From the NCBI RefSeq assembly GCF_011320225.1, contig NZ_JAAOEN010000026.1, forward strand, positions 1-51,682: 51,682 nucleotides of DNA. Direction: 5' to 3'. The notes beneath the pieces are model-generated. The model did no database searches, was not told the DNA's origin, and was given only the letters and a program-made list of their open reading frames with translations. Source of the stretch: Phytoactinopolyspora limicola (GTDB lineage: Bacteria > Actinomycetota > Actinomycetes > Jiangellales > Jiangellaceae). Of this stretch, positions 46,198 through 51,682 are shown piece after piece; position 1 is the stretch's first letter; the number at the start of each line of letters is the position of its first letter. A program made the translations under genes and the position numbers.

Positions 46198-47597
46198 CGA
46201 TGGCGACGTGGCGGATTTTCCGTACCGAGTTTGTCCGCGGCGTGGCGCCGGTCGCCCTGGTCGCGATGGCCGGGGCAGCCGTGGTGCTGCTGGCCGCTGA
46301 GGCTTCGGCATGGGTGGGCCGGTGGGGTGCGCTGGCCGAACAGATCCGGGTGATCCTGCTGGTCCTAGCGCCGGTCGCTGTCACCGCCGGCGCATGGCAA
46401 GGGGGACGGGAACACCGCCGCCGGATGCCCGAGCTGACCGGAACGACGTCGCGGCCGCCGTTTCATGCGGTGTTTATGGCCTGGGGGTCGACCACCGTCG
46501 GAGTGTGGCTGGGATTAGGTGTGGCGTGGCTGGTGGCGGTGTTGTTGGTGGCGCCGAACGCGACATATAGCGGCGGTAGCTGGTGGTGGACATTGGTGGT
46601 GTCACTGCTGGGCCTCGCGGCGGCCAGCGCCATCGGGGTTTGTGTCGGACGGCTGGTGCCGGGCCGGCTGGTGGCACCGATCGCCGGAGTACTCATGTTC
46701 GTGGTGGGCGGTGTGGCCACCGGCCGCAGCGACGGGTTGAGCTGGGTTGTGCCGGCGATGGGCTATCAAAGCCGTGGGCTGAGCAGCCTGGATACCGGGT
46801 TCCAACTGCTTCAGATGGGCTGGTTCGCGGCGTTGGCGGCGACGGCCCTGGTGCTGGCCGGCGCGATCCGGACATCGCTCGCCGTTGTGCCCGCCGTGCT
46901 GGCGGCGGTGGTGGCGGTCCCGATCATGACTGGGCCGGGCGATGAGCGATGGCAACCCGATCCAGCGGCGCGGGCCTTGGTGTGTGCCGGTGAACGCGGT
47001 GCCGAGGTGTGTCTGACCAGGGTTAACGCGTTCCTCATGGACGAGGCGGCGCCTCGGGTCCAGGCCCTGCTCAAGCGGTGGGACGACGTGCCAGGTGGGT
47101 TCGAACGAGCCGTCGACTCGTCGGCGCTTAGTTCTGACGAATGGCTGATCGAGCCGGATGGTCAGACTGGACGCCGCACGGCGGTGCTGGATATCACTGG
47201 TGGGCTGATGACGTGGGATGGCGGATTGATCCCCGAGGACGATCCGGGGATCACCATCGAGACCGTCTTCGGGTGGAATCTTCCCGGGGTGTTGATCCAG
47301 AGCTGTGAGACCGCTGGCCGCTTCGACGACGTCCCGCTCGAGATCTGGGCGGTAGGAACCGTCGCCGAAGAATGGGCGGGCGGCAACCCGGATGTCGGCA
47401 CGGTCCGGGTGTCCGACGTCGGCCCAGGTGAACAGCCGAGTTCGGCTGAGACCGGCCCGGGGCCCGAGGCTAGTGCGGCCCAGCACCTAGCAGCGCTTCC
47501 GGAGGCCGAGCAGAAGGTGTGGATGGGGCGGTATCTGGAAGCCGCCAGCATCTGCGACGCCGACACCCTGCTGGCCCTCGGTGGTGAACTCCAATGA
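46194..47597 (+). CDS. Membrane protein of the ECF/ABC operon
   Basis: A 467-residue protein. The first 250 residues have about six to seven membrane spans (VALVAMAGAAVVLLAAEA; VILLVLAPVAVTAGAW; VGVWLGLGVAWLVAVLLV; LVAPIAGVLMFVVGGVATG; FAALAATALVLAGAI; VPAVLAAVVAVPI), typical of an ABC-2-like permease. The last 200 residues are soluble, acidic and contain two Cys (VCAGERGAEVC); they probably lie outside. No known domain is recognised there. Both ends overlap neighbours, so it is a transporter partner. Confidence 0.75.
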   Translation: MTMATWRIFRTEFVRGVAPVALVAMAGAAVVLLAAEASAWVGRWGALAEQIRVILLVLAPVAVTAGAWQGGREHRRRMPELTGTTSRPPFHAVFMAWGSTTVGVWLGLGVAWLVAVLLVAPNATYSGGSWWWTLVVSLLGLAAASAIGVCVGRLVPGRLVAPIAGVLMFVVGGVATGRSDGLSWVVPAMGYQSRGLSSLDTGFQLLQMGWFAALAATALVLAGAIRTSLAVVPAVLAAVVAVPIMTGPGDERWQPDPAARALVCAGERGAEVCLTRVNAFLMDEAAPRVQALLKRWDDVPGGFERAVDSSALSSDEWLIEPDGQTGRRTAVLDITGGLMTWDGGLIPEDDPGITIETVFGWNLPGVLIQSCETAGRFDDVPLEIWAVGTVAEEWAGGNPDVGTVRVSDVGPGEQPSSAETGPGPEASAAQHLAALPEAEQKVWMGRYLEAASICDADTLLALGGELQ

Positions 47598-48274
47598 TGG
47601 GTGCACTGGCCACGGCCGGTGTCCGCGGGCACCGGTTCACGAGCAGCAGTGGTTATGGAGCCTTCCTCGTCCTGCACCTGCGGGCCCGGGGTGTCATGTT
47701 CAGTGTGATCGCCGTCGGCGTCGTGGCCCTGATCGCCTGGGCAGGTGCCAACCACCTCATGAGCCAGCCGTTCTCGTCCGGGCCGGACGCACGGATTCCG
47801 GTGGTGATGGGGGCACCGTTGCTGGCCGCCATCGTCGTGTCGTTCGGGCTCAGCGGGCGCGACGAGTGGCTGGAGCGTTCTACCGCCTTTCCATGGCGGC
47901 GGGTCAGGGCGGTGCACGCTACCGTGATGGCGGTCGTGGCAGGTGCGATCCTGGCGCTGACCGGGCTGCGAGCGGCGCAAACGTACGGATCTTTCGAGCT
48001 GGTGCGTAATACCGTCGGGTTCCTGGGGCTGGTGCTGGTGGCGGCGGCGGTTGTGGGGGTCGGCTTGGCGTGGCTCCCGGTGAGCGCGTATGCCGCGGTG
48101 ATCTACCTGGCCGCACCTCGTGACCTGGGAGGGCACACGGTGTGGTGGACGTGGCCGCTCCAGCCGTGGAGCACATCCACCGCGGCGTGGATGGCGGCCA
48201 TGCTCGTCGTCGTCGGCGTCGTCGCCTATTCGTGGTGTGGTGCCCGGCTGACGAGCGACAACAGTCACACCTGA
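47594..48274 (+). CDS. ABC-2-like membrane protein of the ECF/ABC operon
   Basis: A 226-residue protein with about six hydrophobic helices (VMFSVIAVGVVALIAWAG; VVMGAPLLAAIVVSFGLSG; ATVMAVVAGAILALTGL; VGFLGLVLVAAAVVGVGLAWL; AAWMAAMLVVVGVVAYSW). Its start overlaps the previous stop (ATGATG at 47594). It is the last gene of the operon and probably the second permease subunit. It converges on the helicase-associated gene with only 32 bp between stops. Confidence 0.75.
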   Translation: MMGALATAGVRGHRFTSSSGYGAFLVLHLRARGVMFSVIAVGVVALIAWAGANHLMSQPFSSGPDARIPVVMGAPLLAAIVVSFGLSGRDEWLERSTAFPWRRVRAVHATVMAVVAGAILALTGLRAAQTYGSFELVRNTVGFLGLVLVAAAVVGVGLAWLPVSAYAAVIYLAAPRDLGGHTVWWTWPLQPWSTSTAAWMAAMLVVVGVVAYSWCGARLTSDNSHT

Positions 48275-48306
48275 CGCTGATCAAAGGTGAGGCAAACGAG
48301 CTGAAC

Positions 48307-50910
48307 TCACCGGACGTCGCCCGATGTGCTCAGGGGTTCGATCCGCGACAGGTCGAGGCGCCGGTAGTCGGCAGTGTCCCAGCACCACACCTCGAGTGCT
48401 TCACCGTCGTACGTCACGTCGGAGATCAACAGGCTTGATGTCTGGCCGTCGTCATCGTGGTAGGTGATCCGGGTCGGCACTCCGTACTGCAGTCGTATGA
48501 TCAGCTGAGTCCAATCCGGCCCAGAGGACTTGCCGAACAAATCCCGGAATGCGGGACGGATCCCGCCGCTGCGACCAGGACCGGCTACTGCCGTCTCTAC
48601 TTCCGGCGGCTCCCCGAGTAGCCGTTTCGCGTGTTCGACGGGGTCTTGAGGCGCTTCCATCTGACGGCGGATGAGATCGTCATCCGGATCGGGCTCGGCG
48701 TCGTCCAGCGGAGGGCCGAGTTCGGTGAACGACGCATCACGGCCGCCCATATAGACCTTGCCTGTCGACCGGGGGGCGGCCGCCGATGAGGGAGTCGCGT
48801 CGGCGGCGCGCTCGACGCTGAGCACTGCGCTTCCGTCGACCCGCTTCTGGACGGGGACATATCCGGCAGAGCGTAGCGCCTCCAGGGTGTCGGACACGCC
48901 CGACGACGCGACCAGCACGGTCGGAGCGACCTGACCGAGCTGGAGCTTGGCGAGTCTGCGGTGAGCTGCGATTTCGGTCACCAGTGTGGAGTCGGCGCTG
49001 ACGATGACACTCGCGGCGTGGATGACGCTGACCTCACCGTGCCGCCGTTCGACGTCGTTGATCATGTACACGAGTGGCTGCGGAAGCTCATGGTTGGCGG
49101 AGATGCTGGTGAGGTCGCCGATCAGCTTCTGGGCGGTGCTGCCGGTGTCGAAGGCCCGACGAATGCTGGCCGGCGTGAATCGCCAGCTGGTGGCCGCACC
49201 TTGGGATTCGCGATCCGCGGCTTGGTCGAGCAGGCTCGCCAGGTCGGCGTCGGCGGATCCAGTGACGACGGCGGTCAGGTCGGTGCCGAACAGCGCCGTG
49301 GTGCGGGCACCGGCGACGAGGACGTCGACTGCGTCGACCAGGTCGGATGAGTTGACGTCGACGGCAGGAGAGGGATGAGCGACGAGCGCCCGGCCGGCGT
49401 CGCTGAGAACGCCGGCAGCGACGAGCCCGAGGAGAGACGCCTCGGTGAGCGTGGCGTTCGTCAACTCGGCGATGACATCGTCGCGAATCCTGGGTACGTG
49501 CCAGCCAACTGACGTGGCCAGCGCACTACGGTCGGTCAATGCACCGTCGTGCTCGCTGAGAACCTGGAAGACGATCCCGTGCACCTCGTGAAACAGTCCG
49601 TGGGGACCATCGAAGACGCTGTTCAGGAACTTCTGATCGGCTAGCGGCGCCCATCCGAGGTTCCACCAGTCGACGAGCAGAGAACGCAACCGAGTGCTCG
49701 ATGGCATCGCTTGCCATGGGGCGAAGGCGGCGGACGGCACTAGTTGTTGCGCCGGTTCGGGTTCGGCACGGCGCTTTCTGGATCTGCCCTTCCGCCTGGA
49801 GGGTGGTTGGTCGTCGCCGGAGTCAACTGGCTGGCGCTCCAGCAGGAGGCCCTGGATGGCGAGTTCGACCGCCAGCGTGGTCTCCGGTGTCGACGATCCG
49901 AGCTTCTTGGTGATGGCCGAGATCGCTCGGGTGCCGACGCCGCCGCTCTTGAGTAGTGGTATCGGTGTGGTCGAGGCGTACTCGACGACGCTGACGACAC
50001 GATCGAGCGCCCGCAACGCGGTGGCGGACGCTTCAGCGGAAACCTGCTGAGGTTCCATCGGCGTGACCGGTAACGCGGGACGATTGGGCGTGAACGGGAG
50101 CCTGAAGTCGGGCCCGCGTAGCGCGAGGCAGATCTCGAGCGGCATGTGCGACGTGTATTCATACGCGTCGTACACCACGAACCCGTGCCGGACCGCCCAC
50201 ACACCCGGTGACATTGACTGATCAGCGCGGTGTGGGTAGCCGGAGGTATAGCCGAACCTGGGCGTAAGGTCGCTGTTCGGCCCGCGCCACGCGATCTCCT
50301 CGAGGATCTCGCGAGTGTCCGCGGTGGCTTGCGCGAAGAGGTGACGCACGTTGCCTGCCCGCCCGAACCAGACGACGAGCCGGTCGACGATGTTTTGCTT
50401 TCGTCCAGCGATGCTAAGGCCCAGCGCTGCGGCGATCTGTTTCAGTTCCTCGACGGTGAACCTCGGCAGGAGTTCGGCCATCGGCGACCCGAGATTGTGC
50501 AGCTTGACCTCGTCACCGACCACCTGGTTGAGATGGATGCGGCCGCCGTTGTCAGTCCACGCCAGGCCGTGCGCGGCAAGCTGGCGGAGAACCGATTCGA
50601 CATCGCCGGGCAAAGCTCGATCAAGCCAGCCGACGACGTCGGCGGACGCCGGTGCCGTGCCGCCGCCCAGGTCGGTCGCCAGCCGGATCGCGTCTATCAG
50701 CTCCAAGCACGGCAGCGGCAGCTGGTCGATGACCACGGCTGCGGACTTGGGCTCGGAGAGTCGAAGCGCCAGCTGGTCGAGGTCGCGGGGCCACGGCGGC
50801 ACCAGGACGTCGGCCCGGTGCGCCAGGACCTGTGCCAGATCGTCCGTGCTTAGACGCCGCAGCCAGGCGATCAGCTGCGGGTCAGCTTCCTGGGGGTGGG
50901 AGTGAAACAT
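48307..50910 (-). CDS. Helicase-associated (Helicase_C_3/XPB-N-like) domain protein without motor
   Basis: An 867-residue protein of the actinobacterial group with an XPB/Ssl2 N-terminal-like helicase-associated domain. LIAWLRRLSTDDLAQVLAHRADVLVPPWP opens it. A SAP-like segment follows near residues 155-190 (FTVEELKQIAAALGLSIAGRKQNIVDRLV). A basic Arg/Lys-rich linker (RRKGRSRKRRAEP) lies mid-protein, the XPB-type segment (LPQPLVYMINDVERRHGEV ... ADSTLVTEIAAHR) comes after about residue 620, and a WYL-like C-terminus (RITYHDDDGQTSS ... VWCWDT) ends it. No Walker A or DEAD box is visible. The ATG at 50910 has GAGG upstream. Relatives lie next to an XPB-type helicase; here none is within the window. 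Confidence 0.78.
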   Translation of the reverse strand: MFHSHPQEADPQLIAWLRRLSTDDLAQVLAHRADVLVPPWPRDLDQLALRLSEPKSAAVVIDQLPLPCLELIDAIRLATDLGGGTAPASADVVGWLDRALPGDVESVLRQLAAHGLAWTDNGGRIHLNQVVGDEVKLHNLGSPMAELLPRFTVEELKQIAAALGLSIAGRKQNIVDRLVVWFGRAGNVRHLFAQATADTREILEEIAWRGPNSDLTPRFGYTSGYPHRADQSMSPGVWAVRHGFVVYDAYEYTSHMPLEICLALRGPDFRLPFTPNRPALPVTPMEPQQVSAEASATALRALDRVVSVVEYASTTPIPLLKSGGVGTRAISAITKKLGSSTPETTLAVELAIQGLLLERQPVDSGDDQPPSRRKGRSRKRRAEPEPAQQLVPSAAFAPWQAMPSSTRLRSLLVDWWNLGWAPLADQKFLNSVFDGPHGLFHEVHGIVFQVLSEHDGALTDRSALATSVGWHVPRIRDDVIAELTNATLTEASLLGLVAAGVLSDAGRALVAHPSPAVDVNSSDLVDAVDVLVAGARTTALFGTDLTAVVTGSADADLASLLDQAADRESQGAATSWRFTPASIRRAFDTGSTAQKLIGDLTSISANHELPQPLVYMINDVERRHGEVSVIHAASVIVSADSTLVTEIAAHRRLAKLQLGQVAPTVLVASSGVSDTLEALRSAGYVPVQKRVDGSAVLSVERAADATPSSAAAPRSTGKVYMGGRDASFTELGPPLDDAEPDPDDDLIRRQMEAPQDPVEHAKRLLGEPPEVETAVAGPGRSGGIRPAFRDLFGKSSGPDWTQLIIRLQYGVPTRITYHDDDGQTSSLLISDVTYDGEALEVWCWDTADYRRLDLSRIEPLSTSGDVR

Positions 50911-51084
50911 GTGTCCTCGCAGCGATGCGGAGCCGAAATCACCGCCGAGACTACGCGATTTGTCTAGCCTGCCGTTTGAGCCTCTGCATTTGAGTGCTGG
51001 CAGCCGTGGTCTGATCTTGTTCGGCGTTCCGCCGTGTCGCGGTGGAACCCGTCGCCACCGGGTGCGCCCACCCTCCCCCACGTG
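50911..51084. other. Non-coding leader before the repeat element
   Basis: No gene is supported. It holds the probable promoter region of the minus-strand helicase-associated gene. A reading from ATG 51081 would extend that gene by 57 residues without any family-like sequence, so I exclude it. Confidence 0.4.
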
Positions 51085-51560
51085 TGCACCTGATCTCCGT
51101 TTTGACGCCTGATCGTCTTCGTGGGGGTAATCAGATGCGGTCGACGACGCGTTGACGGCGTGTGACGCGACGGTGGATGCATCTGATCGGGTCTTGGAGT
51201 CTGGACGCGCAAGCGATCAGATGCATAACCGGGACTTACCGGTGCGTTGGTGCATCTGATCGTCAACACCCTGGACGCGTCGATTTGCGTCGTGCGACAA
51301 ACCCGCGGCACGGGCGCACCCGCCCCCGTGCTCCGGACCGCCGAGAGTGCCTGGGTGCCTGACCCACTAGATGATCAGCGAAAGATAGACGGCCCGACGG
51401 TGCACCGTTAGCCCATTTCACCCCGCAGGGATGGGCAACCTGCCCGTCACCCGATCAGATGCATAACGCGCCGTAAAACGCCTGTCCGTGCATCTGATCG
51501 TTATGCGTCCAGACTCTAAGACCCGATCAGATGCAGCCACCGCGCTGTCACGCGCTGTCC
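51085..51560. repeat. Symmetric array of TGCATCTGATCG sites (MITE-like inverted repeat)
   Basis: Exact TGCATCTGATCG or its complement occurs at 51178, 51214, 51251, 51452, 51489 and 51524, with degenerate copies at 51085, about 51105 and 51130. The outer blocks 51178-51225 and 51489-51535 are inverted copies of each other (30 of 31 bases match over their GGGTCTT-GAGTCTGGACGC part). Each block can itself fold as a stem closed by the 12-mer. The inner pair is symmetric about the same centre, with 25-bp gaps on both sides. The outer flanks (about 51155-51177 and 51536-51560) are also inverted and similar. There is no coding capacity. Confidence 0.8.
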
Positions 51561-51607
51561 TGTTTCGGGACATCGCTGACAGTTGATGTCTCGGGACATC
51601 GCTGACA
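51561..51607 (+). mobile_element. Left end of an IS481-type insertion sequence
   Basis: Two direct copies of TCGGGACATCGCTGACA (51565-51581 and 51591-51607) follow an initial TGTT. Such TGT...TCGGGACATCGCTGACA ends are typical of actinobacterial IS481-group elements. A transposase-like start follows 47 bp later. The element truncates or abuts the symmetric repeat array at about 51560. Its other end is outside the window. Confidence 0.65.
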
Positions 51608-51654
51608 CCTGAATTGTTGTGGACTGTGTGTTCATGACGGGGAGAGTGGCAGCG

Positions 51655-51682
51655 ATGGATATCAGGATGGCCGCGGCGTTGG
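51655..51682 (+). CDS. Start of an IS481-type transposase (runs off right edge)
   Basis: Only MDIRMAAAL can be read. It follows the terminal repeats of the element, has GAGAG 9 nt upstream, and matches the usual N-terminus of IS481-group transposases, which begin with a short MD-x(3)-AA stretch before the HTH. An in-frame ATG at 51634 is an alternative without a ribosome-binding site. The identification rests largely on the repeats. Confidence 0.45.

Noticed and set aside
51085-51560. CRISPR array
   Set aside because: The 12-bp units are too short, alternate in orientation and are unevenly spaced; there are no cas genes.
51085-51560. Plasmid-type iteron origin
   Set aside because: Sites are inverted and mirror-symmetric, not tandem; no replication gene or DnaA-box cluster is visible.

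Overview
This is a high-GC actinobacterial chromosome window. The evidence is codon usage with strong G/C third positions, an F420/PPOX-type oxidoreductase, a PASTA Ser/Thr kinase beside an FHA-ABC transporter, a DUF993 protein and many GTG starts. A soil or plant-associated sugar-degrading actinomycete fits; the genus cannot be read from the sequence.

Layout. (1) 1-6.1 kb: a broken IS30-type transposase abuts a 5'-truncated SDR gene. An overlapping operon follows (IclR regulator, N-acyl-D-amino-acid deacylase, RidA, D-threonine aldolase/D-serine dehydratase-like PLP enzyme, SDR, alcohol dehydrogenase cut after its GroES half), which suggests D-amino-acid-type catabolism. (2) 6.1-16.7 kb: a carbohydrate island, partly with less GC-biased codons and visible decay: an SDR whose catalytic Lys is Met, two PF12831-type FAD oxidoreductases, a Gfo/Idh/MocA oxidoreductase, a frameshifted GH10 xylanase joined to an isomerase fragment, and an intact GH3 glycosidase. 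(3) 16.7-18.5 kb: gene-poor scar with a tRNA-like 3' remnant, a small excisionase-like gene and an intact tRNA-Asn. (4) 18.5-26.8 kb: a myo-inositol catabolic cluster (iolG-iolC-Cgl0159-like aldolase-iolB-iolD-iolA-iolE).

(5) 26.9-31.2 kb, minus strand: PASTA kinase and FHA-ABC exporter. (6) 31.3-34.6 kb, minus strand: a three-gene operon (Gfo/Idh/MocA, DUF993, sugar isomerase) behind a near-perfect LacI-type operator; a LacI regulator lies 4 kb away. (7) 34.7-39.8 kb: NmrA/AraC divergent pair, SRPBCC-like protein, TTG-start ECF sigma, alpha/beta hydrolase, LacI regulator. (8) 39.9-43.8 kb: group-2 sigma-70 factor with a LexA-like box, MFS exporter with divergent TetR, PPOX enzyme. (9) 44-48.3 kb: ECF sigma, membrane anti-sigma-like protein, ABC ATPase and two membrane proteins. 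(10) 48.3-51.7 kb: a large helicase-associated protein, then a symmetric non-coding repeat element and the left end of an IS481-type element.

The most unusual signal is a family of long (50-66 bp), almost perfect palindromes with one shared sequence at 22.4, 26.85, 31.2 and 34.66 kb, and a fifth of different sequence but similar build at 41.2 kb. The copies differ by paired compensatory changes, three contain the stop codon of the adjacent gene, and two sit about 30 bp upstream of the next co-directional gene. A second unexplained structure is the symmetric array of TGCATCTGATCG sites at 51.1-51.55 kb.
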